64,000 nucleotides of DNA from Hyphomicrobiaceae bacterium (lineage in GTDB: Bacteria > Pseudomonadota > Alphaproteobacteria > Rhizobiales > Hyphomicrobiaceae), in contig JACKJH010000001.1 in NCBI GenBank assembly GCA_020638055.1, positions 186,001 through 250,000 on the forward strand, written 5' to 3'. Below are positions 35,864 through 45,060 of this stretch, one piece after another. Positions within the stretch are counted from its first letter, which is position 1; each line of letters starts with the position of its first letter. The notes beneath the pieces are model-generated. The model had not been told where the DNA came from. It did not search any database and saw only the letters and a program-made list of their open reading frames with translations. The position numbers were made by a program, and so were the translations under genes.

Positions 35864-36799
35864 TCAAGGCGTTGGTGGAGGTACACGGGTTACGCCGTAG
35901 CTTTTGAAGATTTCGTCAAGTTTGCCGGAATTTTCCAAGGTCCTCAGGGCGCGGCCAATTGCATAACCCGTGTCGCGACTGTCCTGTTTTACCGCCGTAC
36001 CGATTGTCCAGGACATTCTGATATCGGTATCGTATTCCGGTTCGAGAATTTCGACATCACCGACCTTACTGCCAAGCAGATATTCTAATTCCGATCGGGG
36101 GCCAATAATGCCTGCTGCCTCGCGTGACATGAAACTTTCCACCGCGCTCTGCATCGTTCGGTAGGGCTGGACCTGGTTCTTATAGGCCTCGTCGTCAGCG
36201 AACATGATGTAATAGTGTGCAGCGGTGGAGAACTGGACTGCGATTTTTGCTTTCGCGAAGGCCTTCAGCGCCAGCGCGGGGTCAACCATCTCCCGGTGCA
36301 CTGCCACCGCCACTTTTTCGTGGTGATAAGAGTTGGAGATGCCGACCAGGTTGTTGCGTGCAATGAACTCCCGTTCCATCGGCACGTGCAGCATGACGTC
36401 ACCAACCGGGCCACCCGTTCGCGGGCCCTGCCATATGTTGGAGCGAAGATCGTCGTCGACCTCCTCACCAGCAATGCGCGCGATGATGTTGGCTTCCACG
36501 CCCAACTCTTTAGCGACGGCGCGACCGATGTCGGCGTCGATGCCTTTGACGGTCCCGGACTCCTCCGTCCAGGAAAACGGCGCGAAATCGTCATAGACGA
36601 TAACGCGCAGCACCTTTGATTGCATGACATCGTCGAGTGGACGGGCGAGGGCTGGCAGTGCTGCTGAAATCAAGCACGCAAAAAGAGCCAGGCTGCCCAT
36701 GACCGCGCGCGCGAGCGCGTAGGGAGCGAGGCCCCATCGCTGGAACCTCGCCCGCAAGTGACACGTGCCGGGGGACCCCTGCTTGCGCATGGTTGACAC
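35864..36799 (-). CDS. Quinoprotein dehydrogenase-associated periplasmic binding protein
   Basis: 311 residues. A signal segment (LALFACLISAALPALA) is followed by a family 3-type solute-binding fold (LRVIVYDDFAPFSWTEES, GIDADIGRAVAKELG, GDVMLHVPMEREF). It belongs to the MoxJ/XoxJ-like group found with PQQ alcohol dehydrogenases, thought to help activate the enzyme rather than feed a transporter. No permease or ATPase gene is present, which agrees. GTG at 36799 or ATG at 36790 may be the start. It follows the cytochrome gene by 12 bases. Confidence 0.88.
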   Translation of the reverse strand: MSTMRKQGSPGTCHLRARFQRWGLAPYALARAVMGSLALFACLISAALPALARPLDDVMQSKVLRVIVYDDFAPFSWTEESGTVKGIDADIGRAVAKELGVEANIIARIAGEEVDDDLRSNIWQGPRTGGPVGDVMLHVPMEREFIARNNLVGISNSYHHEKVAVAVHREMVDPALALKAFAKAKIAVQFSTAAHYYIMFADDEAYKNQVQPYRTMQSAVESFMSREAAGIIGPRSELEYLLGSKVGDVEILEPEYDTDIRMSWTIGTAVKQDSRDTGYAIGRALRTLENSGKLDEIFKSYGVTRVPPPTP

Positions 36800-36811
36800 G
36801 CGCCGCCCTGC

Positions 36812-37243
36812 TCAACTGTCGTCGTGGACGGATTCGATGTAGGCGCGAATTGCCCACATGGCTTCCTGGCTGATAATGCCTTCAAAGGCCGGCATCTTGG
36901 TAACGCCGTTGATCGTCGCACCATGACGGATACGTTGTATGAACCATTCGTCGCCTTCCGCACCCTTCTCAAGATAGCGAAGGTCGGGGGCAAGGCCGCC
37001 GGAAATTGCCTGCAAGCCATGGCAGCGCGCGCAGTTCTGATTGTATCCGGATGAGCCGATTTTAACTGCCAACTCATTGCCGCTGTAAGGATTGGTTTCT
37101 CGCCATTCCTCGCCAACCGGCTCCAGCCCGGTGGTGTCGATGGGCTGTGGCGCCACGTCTCCATGAGCATAGACCTTGGCTACACCCGTCGCGAGACATG
37201 CACTGACTGCCAGGGCAGCAGCCATAATGCGAATCGAGATCAT
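36812..37243 (-). CDS. pedF: Cytochrome c550, PedF type
   Basis: 143 residues with a signal peptide ending near VYAHG. One heme site CARCH (residues 71-75) and an axial Met in TKMPAF. The sequence before the heme (PYSGNELAVKIGSSGYNQN) fits cytochrome c550 PedF, the electron acceptor of PQQ alcohol dehydrogenases. It is first in a two-gene minus-strand unit with the binding protein, and is divergent from the beta-propeller gene. Confidence 0.92.
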   Translation of the reverse strand: MISIRIMAAALAVSACLATGVAKVYAHGDVAPQPIDTTGLEPVGEEWRETNPYSGNELAVKIGSSGYNQNCARCHGLQAISGGLAPDLRYLEKGAEGDEWFIQRIRHGATINGVTKMPAFEGIISQEAMWAIRAYIESVHDDS

Positions 37244-37614
37244 TCAAGCACTCCGCGTTTCCAACGAGGGGATCATTTATTTATTGTTGAGCGCAAAGAT
37301 AATCGAGGCTGCGTTTATTATAACATTGTCAAATAGTGCAAATGCACGATCCAGATGAACCAAGTCGGCGGTGAACGCCCGGCTTGCAGCAGCACGGCTT
37401 CGCGGCAAATTCAAATGCGAAATTGCGATTCTGGACCGCGGGCAAACCTTATTTGTACCTTAGTACACTTGGGGCCTTGAATTCGTCTCCCGTAAGGTCC
37501 GTGCTGGGATATTTTGAATTTGAAAACCGGTTTACGCCCGACATTAACCAGGCGCCGATCAGACCATCAGTTCGGACATATGGACCGGCTCACCACGAAG
37601 GACCGCAGGCAACT
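37244..37614. other. Divergent promoter region of pedF and beta-propeller genes
   Basis: 370 bases, AT-richer than the genes. It holds the second copy of the 18-bp motif (37325-37342). An open frame runs through part of it into the beta-propeller gene, but the signal peptide starts only at 37615. Confidence 0.6.
37325..37342 (-). promoter_or_regulatory. Putative operator upstream of pedF
   Basis: The plus strand reads ATTGTCAAATAGTGCAAA, 16 of 18 bases equal to the site upstream of exaF and in the same orientation to the minus-strand gene. It could also serve the divergent beta-propeller/CXXCW operon. Confidence 0.55.
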
Positions 37615-38592
37615 ATGCTAGAGCTTAGAAGGATTGTCGCGTGGACAACAGCGCTGGTGCTCATGCCCGCGCACCTATCCGCACTCGAAGCATACGTGTC
37701 GAATGAAAAGGACAACACCATCTCGGTGGTCAACGTTGCCCAGCAAAAGGTGGTGCGGACTTTCCAGGTTGGCCAACGGCCGCGCGGGATAACGTTCTCG
37801 CGCGACCACAAATTGTTTTTTGTCTGCGCCAGCGACAGCGATGCCGTTCAGGTCTTCGACGCGGCTACCGACAAACACCTTTACGATCTGCCATCGGGCG
37901 AGGATCCGGAGCAGTTCGCCGTATCACCCGACAACAAGCGGCTCTACATTGCCAACGAAGACAACGCCGTCACGACAATCATCGATCTTCAGTCGCGCAA
38001 AGTGATCCAGCAGGTTGACGTGGGAATCGAGCCGGAGGGCATGGCGGTGTCACCCGATAACCGCGTCGCCATCACAACGTCGGAAACGACCAACATGGCG
38101 CACTTCATCGACACCGAAACATTCGAAGTCACAGACAACGTCCTAGTCGACCAACGCCCGCGGCATGCCGAGTTCACGCACGATGGCAAGGATTTGTGGA
38201 TTTCGTCGGAGATCGGCGGAACGGTAACGGTCATTGACATGTCAACACGCCAGATCAAGAAGACGATCAAGTTCGAAATTCCAGGCGTGCGTGCTGAGAC
38301 CGTGCAGCCGGTGGGCATCAAACTGACCCGCGATGATAAACATGCCTTCGTTGCACTTGGGCCGGCAAACCGTGTCGCGGTTGTTGATGCAAAAAGCTAT
38401 GACGTGGTGAAATATATTCTTGTCGGCCAGCGCGTTTGGCATCTGGCGCTGACGCCGGATGAAAATCTCTTGTTAACGACGAACGGTTTGTCCAATGACA
38501 TCACATTCGTAGACGTGCCGCGCCTGAAGGCTGTGAAATCGGTCACAGTGGGGCGCTATCCGTGGGGCGTCGCCATAAAACCGGAATCATGA
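37615..38592 (+). CDS. PQQ-dependent catabolism-associated beta-propeller protein
   Basis: 325 residues with a signal peptide (TTALVLMPAHLSALE). Repeated YVTN-type blades are seen: NTISVVNVAQQKVVRTFQVG, PEQFAVSPDNKRLYIANE, PEGMAVSPDNRVAITTSE, VWHLALTPDENLLLTTNG. This periplasmic protein is a regular neighbour of PQQ alcohol dehydrogenases; its task is not known. The start ATG at 37615 is set by the signal peptide. It overlaps the next gene by four bases. Confidence 0.9.
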   Translation: MLELRRIVAWTTALVLMPAHLSALEAYVSNEKDNTISVVNVAQQKVVRTFQVGQRPRGITFSRDHKLFFVCASDSDAVQVFDAATDKHLYDLPSGEDPEQFAVSPDNKRLYIANEDNAVTTIIDLQSRKVIQQVDVGIEPEGMAVSPDNRVAITTSETTNMAHFIDTETFEVTDNVLVDQRPRHAEFTHDGKDLWISSEIGGTVTVIDMSTRQIKKTIKFEIPGVRAETVQPVGIKLTRDDKHAFVALGPANRVAVVDAKSYDVVKYILVGQRVWHLALTPDENLLLTTNGLSNDITFVDVPRLKAVKSVTVGRYPWGVAIKPES

Positions 38593-39257
38593 AATTTATG
38601 AAGCCCCGTTTTTCGAAAGGCGCATTATACGGTGGCCGAGGCCCGCTTCTTTTTCTCGTGATTTCAGCTCTTTTGTTTATATTTGGTCAAAGCCTCGACG
38701 AGGTTGTTAAACCGGCCTCGGCCCAATCCCTAGAGGTTGATGAAAAGGTGGTCGATGAAAACTTCGACCTCCAGACCGGCTATCGCATTCGACGCTACCA
38801 GGCTGCCGTTCCACAATCGCCACCGGCGGGAAGCCGCGTCTGGATACCGCAAATCGACCGGCTGGTTGGCGAGGAACATGCCCTGCTTTTAGATGTGTCA
38901 CCAATCACAGGCGCGGGTTACGATCCCCAAACCGGTGTGTGGCGCAGCAGCAAAGTCCACAAAAGCCTACCTGGCGCGATCTGGCTTCCCGAGGTCGGGC
39001 GGGGAACAATTGACAATTTGGTGGCGCGTTTTTTTTCAGACAATCTGGCCCGCATTACCAATGGAAACATGGAAAGGCCGCTGATCGTGTTCTGCCATGC
39101 CGACTGCTGGATGTCATGGAATGCAATCAAGCGCGCGGATCAGCTTGGGTACAAACGACTTTACTGGTTTCCTGAGGGCACCGACGGTTGGCGTGATTGG
39201 GACCGGGAACTGGTGTCAGTTTTGCCTACTCCAATCGATGTCAAAGCCCTGAATTAG
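38589..39257 (+). CDS. PQQ-dependent catabolism-associated CXXCW-motif protein
   Basis: 222 residues. A membrane/signal segment (LLFLVISALLFIFGQ) is followed by a rhodanese-like fold with the family motif, here CHADCWMSWNA (two Cys three residues apart, then Trp). The family is restricted to organisms with PQQ-linked alcohol oxidation; a redox or sulfur-carrier role is a guess. The ATGA overlap with the beta-propeller gene shows coupling. Confidence 0.9.
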   Translation: MKFMKPRFSKGALYGGRGPLLFLVISALLFIFGQSLDEVVKPASAQSLEVDEKVVDENFDLQTGYRIRRYQAAVPQSPPAGSRVWIPQIDRLVGEEHALLLDVSPITGAGYDPQTGVWRSSKVHKSLPGAIWLPEVGRGTIDNLVARFFSDNLARITNGNMERPLIVFCHADCWMSWNAIKRADQLGYKRLYWFPEGTDGWRDWDRELVSVLPTPIDVKALN

Positions 39258-39695
39258 ATGGATGCCAATTAGCGCGGTTCATTACCTGTGAGTGAACCAC
39301 CAGCGTTGCGCATGAACTGACCTGGAAAACTATAAATTTTAGTTGTTGCTGGGCGTTTCACGCATCGCATGGCATGCCGAGCAGGGCAAAAAGACACTTG
39401 CGGCTTTGTCGCCACCGCTTGGCGATAACGTCTGCAATCCAGTTTCTGCAAAGCCAGCCGGGCGGTTACGCCGCCGGACTGAAGCGGTGAGCTGACAGAG
39501 CGTCGCATGCCGGCCATTCGCAGGCTGACCAATGGCGAATTCTAATCTATATTGAACGGTGTACTTCAGCGAGCGTTCGGGTTCACAATTCACGGCGTAT
39601 CGAGAGCTTCCATCACTCGAACCCTGCAACGCTTCGACGTCTCCTTGCTGCTGCCGACAACTGTCGTGCCCATGAATTGCGAGAAAGTAGATGCC
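39258..39695. other. Intergenic with possible cytochrome c remnant
   Basis: About 440 bases. On the minus strand near 39339-39400 there is a short stretch GGDKAASVFLPCSACHAMR, very like the start of a class I cytochrome c, that then meets a stop. It may be a decayed gene. Nothing else is recognised. Confidence 0.3.
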
Positions 39696-40247
39696 ATGAC
39701 ACCGCCCGATGCCCCCCTGTCGCCGCGTTCTTCTGCAATCAACGAACCGCCGGCCGACAAAGCTGCAATTGATGCGGCGACCGCGCGCTCACGCAGCATT
39801 GCGACCAATTTGGGAGCGCTCGTTTCCATAATGATGCGCTCGCCTGAGTTCCGGAATCACACACTGTCGGAACTGGAGGTTTTGGTGGGGCCTGCGCTCG
39901 CAGCCAACCATGTTGCCATTGTGGAAGCGCGCGATCCCAAGACTGGCATTGTTGCTCCTGTCGCCGCGGCTTTGTGGGCGATGGTTTCAGCCGACGTCGA
40001 TCAGCGCCTTTCGGACGTTTCAATCGACAAGCCGCGTCTGGAGCCGAAGGAATGGCGCTCAGGCCCCATTCCCTGGATCATAACGGCCGTTGGGGATCAA
40101 CGCGCACTGGCGGCGCTCATGGAACAACTGGTTTCGTCACGGTTCCCTGCAACGCCCCCCAAAATCCGCGTGCGCGACAAGGAAGGCAGGGCGCAAGTCG
40201 GTCACGTCAGCCGCAGCACGCCCACTGGCGCTGCACAACCCTTGTAA
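39696..40247 (+). CDS. HlyC-like toxin-activating acyltransferase homologue
   Basis: 183 residues. The body (IMMRSPEFRNHTLSELEVLV, PALAANHVAIVE, VAAALWAMVSADVDQRL, EWRSGPIPWIITAVGDQRAL) aligns by eye with HlyC/RTX-activating lysine acyltransferases, which attach fatty acids from acyl-ACP to RTX toxins. In my ungapped alignment the catalytic His of HlyC (PLHRNW) falls on Phe here (PEFRNH), and the Asn and Asp also reported as important are not matched, so activity is doubtful. It leads into a type I secretion exporter and adaptor. GAGAAAG precedes this start; ATG 39672 is an alternative. Confidence 0.7.
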   Translation: MTPPDAPLSPRSSAINEPPADKAAIDAATARSRSIATNLGALVSIMMRSPEFRNHTLSELEVLVGPALAANHVAIVEARDPKTGIVAPVAAALWAMVSADVDQRLSDVSIDKPRLEPKEWRSGPIPWIITAVGDQRALAALMEQLVSSRFPATPPKIRVRDKEGRAQVGHVSRSTPTGAAQPL

Positions 40248-40323
40248 CTGCCCAAGCCTGGATCGCCAGTCTGGCAGGTTCTCACCATTGGGGCGCGGCA
40301 AGGGCAACTGAGCAAAACACGGC

Positions 40324-42141
40324 ATGGCCAAAAGGCATTCCAAGCGCGGCAACACCATGGCTTGCGCGCTACGCCAACAGACTGCGCTGTTCGTTGCAGC
40401 CGGCATGTTCTCTGGCGTCCTCAACATGCTTGCGCTGACCGGCGCGTTTTACATGCTGCAAATCTACGACCGCGTACTGCCGTCGGGAAGCGTGCAAACG
40501 CTTATGGGGCTAACCATCCTGATGGCTGGCCTTTATATCGCCTATGGTCTTTTAGACTTTTTCCGCGACCGCTTGCTGAGCCGGATTGGGCTACGCGTCG
40601 ATCGCGCGCTTTCCAGGCCGGTGTTCTCGTTTATTCACAAACATACCGGACGCGCTGCAACTGAGCATGCCGGATCCGCCCTTACGCCCCTTCGCGATGC
40701 AGACCAGATACGAAACTTTCTATCGAGCCGGGGGCCCGCGGCTTTGTTTGACCTGCCCTGGGTACCGTTGTTTCTTGCGATCATCTATCTGCTGCATCCC
40801 ATGCTTGGTTTGTTTGCCAGTGGCGGCGCGCTGACGCTGTTGCTTCTCACCGCGTTGGCGGAAACGCTTTGCAAGCGACCGCTGGCCGAGGCCGCAGTGA
40901 GCTATGCTGAAAGAAGCGATCTTGCCGAAGCCACACGCCGCAACAGCGAGGCGATCAGAGCCCTTGGCATGGGCACTCACTTCGATAAGCGTTGGATGGA
41001 AGCGAACGCGCGCCTTTTGAACAGCCAAATGCGTGCCGCAGACGCGACCAGCACGATTGGAACGCTTGCCAGGTTCGTGCGGTTTTTCTTGCAATCGGGA
41101 ATTCTAGGACTTGGTGCCTACCTCGCCATTCTGGGGGAAGTCTCGGCCGGTACGATCATTGCCGGTTCCATCACGCTTTCACGCGCGCTCGCGCCGCTGG
41201 ACAGCGCCATCGCCCAGTGGCGCGCGTTCGTTTCAGCCCGTCAAAGCTATTATCGTTTGATTGCACTGTTTGACGACGGCGCCGGAATCGAAAGCAAATT
41301 GCACACAGAGCTGCCAGCGCCCGCGCGTTCGCTTTCGGTCAACAACCTAGCCGTACTTCCGCCAGGTGCACGCGATCCGGTCTTGCGCGGCATCGACTTT
41401 TCGCTCATCGCCGGTGACGGACTGGGTGTGATCGGCCCGACGGCGTCTGGCAAATCGTCACTGGCGCGAACGATCGTCGGTGTTTGGAAACCTGGTCATC
41501 CCAAGTCGTCTGTTCGTCTTGATGGCGCGGCCATGGACCAATGGGCGAACGACGCACTTGGACAGCACATTGGATATCTCCCGCAGGATAGCGAGCTCTT
41601 CGCCGGGTCGATTGCCGCCAACATCGCGCGCTTCAATCCGGCAGCTACCGATCAACAGATCATTACAGCGGCCAGATCGGCAGGCTGCCACGACATGATC
41701 GTTGCACTGGCAGGCGGCTACCAGACTCAAGTTGGCGACGGCGGTGCCGGCTTGTCGGGTGGGCAGCGACAGCGCATTGCGCTTGCGCGGGCTCTATATG
41801 ACGATCCGTTCCTGGTGGTGTTGGACGAACCCAATGCCAACCTCGACATGGCTGGCGAGAACGCCTTGATTAACGCCATTGTCGAAGTGAGACGCAGAGG
41901 CGGAATCGTCATCGTCGTCGCGCACCGCCCGGCTGCACTGAAGTGTCTCAACAAGATACTGGTTACTGCAAACGGGCAGATGCAGGAGTTCGGCCCCAGA
42001 GATGAGGTTTTGAAGCGGGTATTGGCGCATGCCACATCCGACGATGCTCGCACTCCAGTGAAAAAACGGGTCAATTCCGAAACGGCACCGACCTGCGGGC
42101 AGGAAGACGGTATTGCCAGTGGGGAGCAATGCAATGGCTGA
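40324..42141 (+). CDS. Type I secretion system permease/ATPase (PrtD/AprD type)
   Basis: 605 residues. An N-terminal membrane domain with about six helices (FSGVLNMLALTGAFYMLQIYDRVLPS is the family start) and a C-terminal ATPase with Walker A GPTASGKSS, signature LSGGQRQR and Walker B LVVLDEPNANLD. There is no peptidase C39 domain. It would energise one-step export of an RTX-type substrate. It may start at 40357. The adaptor gene overlaps its end by eight bases. Confidence 0.93.
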   Translation: MAKRHSKRGNTMACALRQQTALFVAAGMFSGVLNMLALTGAFYMLQIYDRVLPSGSVQTLMGLTILMAGLYIAYGLLDFFRDRLLSRIGLRVDRALSRPVFSFIHKHTGRAATEHAGSALTPLRDADQIRNFLSSRGPAALFDLPWVPLFLAIIYLLHPMLGLFASGGALTLLLLTALAETLCKRPLAEAAVSYAERSDLAEATRRNSEAIRALGMGTHFDKRWMEANARLLNSQMRAADATSTIGTLARFVRFFLQSGILGLGAYLAILGEVSAGTIIAGSITLSRALAPLDSAIAQWRAFVSARQSYYRLIALFDDGAGIESKLHTELPAPARSLSVNNLAVLPPGARDPVLRGIDFSLIAGDGLGVIGPTASGKSSLARTIVGVWKPGHPKSSVRLDGAAMDQWANDALGQHIGYLPQDSELFAGSIAANIARFNPAATDQQIITAARSAGCHDMIVALAGGYQTQVGDGGAGLSGGQRQRIALARALYDDPFLVVLDEPNANLDMAGENALINAIVEVRRRGGIVIVVAHRPAALKCLNKILVTANGQMQEFGPRDEVLKRVLAHATSDDARTPVKKRVNSETAPTCGQEDGIASGEQCNG

Positions 42142-43507
42142 AGTGGCGCCCGAGGCAAAGCCCGCACCGGGTTCTGTTGGCCTCGCCGTTGCAGGCGAGG
42201 GACGCGGCGCAAGCAAAACGCCCGCGATTGTTACAACGCCCTATCTATTCGGCGGGTTTACGGTTCTGGCTCTTGTTCTGCTGGGTTTATTCGTGTGGGC
42301 TCAATACACGAGTATTTCGGGAGCGGTTCTTGCCCATGCCACCGTCGTTGTCGATTCCAACGTGAAAAAAGTGCAGCACCCGACCGGGGGCATTGTAGGC
42401 AAGATCCTCGTGCGAAATGGGGACCTGGTCGAGGCTGGTCAGCTTCTCATTCGTCTCGATGACACACAGACGCGCGCCAACCTGCAGATCATTGCCAATC
42501 AGATCGACGAAACGGAAGCGCGACTGGCGCGACTTTTTGCTGAACGTGACCTTGCCGATGAGATTACCAATCCGCAGATCCTGCTGGAGCGCAAAGGCGA
42601 CCCGCGCGTTTCACGCATCCTGGCGGGCGAACGGATGCTCTTTGAACGCCGGCGGGCATCTCTTCACGGCGAAACAGAACAAATGCGCGAAAGGATCCGG
42701 CAATTGGAACAGGAGATCGCCGGTCTCACCGCGCAACAATCGGCCAAGGCCACGGAGACCAAGCTGATTGGTGAGGAGCTTCACAGCCTGGAAGGGTTGG
42801 AGCGGCGCAAGCTTGTGACGACAGCCAAAATGATGTCACTTCGGCGTCAGGCCGCCCGCATTACAGGTGAGCACGCGCAAATTGTGGCAGAAATCGCCAA
42901 AGCGAAGGGACGTATCGCCGAGGTTGAAATCGTCATCCTGCAACGTCGGCGTGAATTCAAGAAAGAAGTGGCGAACGATACGCGGGAAAGCGAGGCACGG
43001 CTGGCGGAACTGCAAGAAAGGTATGTTGCCGCCAAAGACCAGTTGCAGCGAATTGATATCGTGGCACCTGACAGCGGCTATGTACATCAACTCGCCGTCC
43101 ACACGGTCGGCGGGGTAGTTGCGGCAGGTGAACCGGTCATGCTGATTGTACCCGATGACAATCCATTGACGCTTGAAGCCCGCGTGGCGCCGCGAGACCG
43201 CGAACGGATCTCAAAGGGCGCCAATGCGAAAATTCGCTTCGCTGCATTTGACCAGGGCACCACGCCGGAAATTTCCGGAGCCGTGAAGCTGATTTCTGCA
43301 GACCTGTCAGAGGATGGCCGTACCGGCGAACCGTATTATTCCGTGCGAATTGCGATCTCTGAAAGCGAGCTCGAAAAGCTTGAAGGCAAGAGGCTTGTTC
43401 CCGGTCTGCCCGCCGACGTTCAGATCAGGACGCGAGACCGTACGGCGTTGTCTTATCTCACAAAGCCTGTTCAGGACCAATTTTCCAGGGCGTTCAGGGA
43501 GCGCTGA
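42134..43507 (+). CDS. HlyD family type I secretion periplasmic adaptor
   Basis: 457 residues. One membrane helix (LFGGFTVLALVLLGLFVWAQY), a split lipoyl-like domain (VQHPTGGIVGKILVRNGDLVEAGQLLIRLD), a long coiled coil (residues about 150-290) and a C-terminal beta-barrel region. It links the inner-membrane exporter to a TolC-type outer-membrane channel, which is not in the window. GGGGAG precedes ATG 42134. Its 3' end overlaps the convergent ugd gene by 14 bases. Confidence 0.93.
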   Translation: MAEVAPEAKPAPGSVGLAVAGEGRGASKTPAIVTTPYLFGGFTVLALVLLGLFVWAQYTSISGAVLAHATVVVDSNVKKVQHPTGGIVGKILVRNGDLVEAGQLLIRLDDTQTRANLQIIANQIDETEARLARLFAERDLADEITNPQILLERKGDPRVSRILAGERMLFERRRASLHGETEQMRERIRQLEQEIAGLTAQQSAKATETKLIGEELHSLEGLERRKLVTTAKMMSLRRQAARITGEHAQIVAEIAKAKGRIAEVEIVILQRRREFKKEVANDTRESEARLAELQERYVAAKDQLQRIDIVAPDSGYVHQLAVHTVGGVVAAGEPVMLIVPDDNPLTLEARVAPRDRERISKGANAKIRFAAFDQGTTPEISGAVKLISADLSEDGRTGEPYYSVRIAISESELEKLEGKRLVPGLPADVQIRTRDRTALSYLTKPVQDQFSRAFRER

Positions 43508-44819
43508 ACCCACCACCTCCGCGCCCAACACCCGTGTAACGAAAACCCGCCTCTTGTGCTGCCTTGGCTGGAAAAATATTTCGCAGATCGACCAGAACAT
43601 CACCAGCCATCCGCGCCCTGATGGCCGATAAGTCCAGCGCACGAAACTCGTTCCACTCCGTCAAGACAACCAGAACGTCCGCGCCTTCGGCAGCTTCCAT
43701 GGCATTCGCGCACCACACAACGCCTGGCAGCATCGGCTCGGCCTGCTTGCGGCCTTCGGGATCGGCAACGCGAACGGTTGCACCGCGCTCCAGAAGCATC
43801 GGCACGATGACGAGGCTGGGTGCATCGCGCATGTCATCGGTGTTGGGCTTAAAGGTCACACCGAGCACGGTTACCGTCTTGCCACGCAATGCGCCGCCGG
43901 TTGCTTTTTCAATGCGGGCAGCCATTGAGATCTTGCGCTCTTCGTTGACCCGATGCACCTGCTCGATGATCGACAGCGGTGCCTTGGTCTCGCGGCCGGT
44001 ACGGATCAGCGCCGACACATCCTTGGGGAAGCAAGAACCGCCGTAACCAGGACCGGGGTGAAGGAATTTGTCGCCTATGCGTCGATCCCGACCAATGGCA
44101 TTTGCTACTTCCTGCACATCAGCACCAACCTCTTCGCACAGGTCGGCGACCTCGTTGATGAAGCTGATCTTGAGTGCGAGGAAGGCGTTTGCCGCATACT
44201 TTGCCAACTCCGCGGACTCGCGCGACACGAATACAACCGGTGCATTGCGCAGTGACAACGGCTTGTATAGCCGCTCCATGACCGTGCGAGCGCGAGGGCT
44301 ATCGGTCCCCACAAGTACGCGATCGGGATGAGTGAAGTCCTGAATAGCAGATCCTTCGCGGAGGAACTCGGGGTTGGAGCAGACGGCGTAATCGCCGTCG
44401 GGCCGGACATCTTTCAGTCGGCGTTCAATTTCGCGGCTGGTGCCGACAGGAACTGTGGATTTGGTCGTGATGACAGTGAAGCCTTCAAGATGTGGCGCAA
44501 TTTCCTCGACGGCGGCGTAGACGTAGGTGAGATCGGCGTAGCCATCGCCACGGCGCATGGGCGTGCCAACTGCCAGAAACACGATGTCGGCCGCCTTCAC
44601 GGCATCCTTGAGATTGGATGTAAACGTCAGACGTCCCGCACGCATGTTTCGGGCCAAAAGATCATCCAGGCCAGGTTCGTAAATGGGAGAGCGGCCTTCC
44701 GCCAGCAACGCAAGCCTCTTCTCGTCCTTGTCAACGCAGACCACGTTCCAGCCGAACTCGGAGAAACACGCCGCCGATACAAGGCCAACGTAGCCTGCGC
44801 CAATCATGCAAATATTCAC
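43494..44819 (-). CDS. ugd: UDP-glucose 6-dehydrogenase
   Basis: 441 residues from the GTG at 44819, which has GGGGGA six bases upstream. The Rossmann start ICMIGAGYVGLV, substrate motif SNPEFLREGSA and the catalytic Cys in GYGGSCFPKDV are all present. It makes UDP-glucuronate for surface polysaccharide or lipid. It lies close to a glycosyltransferase and a deacetylase read in the other direction, which fits envelope glycan work. Confidence 0.95.
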   Translation of the reverse strand: MNICMIGAGYVGLVSAACFSEFGWNVVCVDKDEKRLALLAEGRSPIYEPGLDDLLARNMRAGRLTFTSNLKDAVKAADIVFLAVGTPMRRGDGYADLTYVYAAVEEIAPHLEGFTVITTKSTVPVGTSREIERRLKDVRPDGDYAVCSNPEFLREGSAIQDFTHPDRVLVGTDSPRARTVMERLYKPLSLRNAPVVFVSRESAELAKYAANAFLALKISFINEVADLCEEVGADVQEVANAIGRDRRIGDKFLHPGPGYGGSCFPKDVSALIRTGRETKAPLSIIEQVHRVNEERKISMAARIEKATGGALRGKTVTVLGVTFKPNTDDMRDAPSLVIVPMLLERGATVRVADPEGRKQAEPMLPGVVWCANAMEAAEGADVLVVLTEWNEFRALDLSAIRARMAGDVLVDLRNIFPAKAAQEAGFRYTGVGRGGGGFSAP

Positions 44820-45060
44820 GCCAATCCCCCAAAATCGCTGATACAAAGACGACTAGAACCCAATGATCGTTCGCAGCCCTTTGTGGCCGCCCCAAAAAGC
44901 TGGCGAAAGGCAAGTTGGCCAGACCACCAGCGATTGCGTTCACGAACCCCTATTTATGCCCTGGACGTCTGGCAAGCATAAAGAGTAACGCAGATGTGGA
45001 TGGGGCAGGCGGCTGCCCCTGGAATGGCCAGGAGCCCGCGCAAAACGCGGCCGGACCCTC

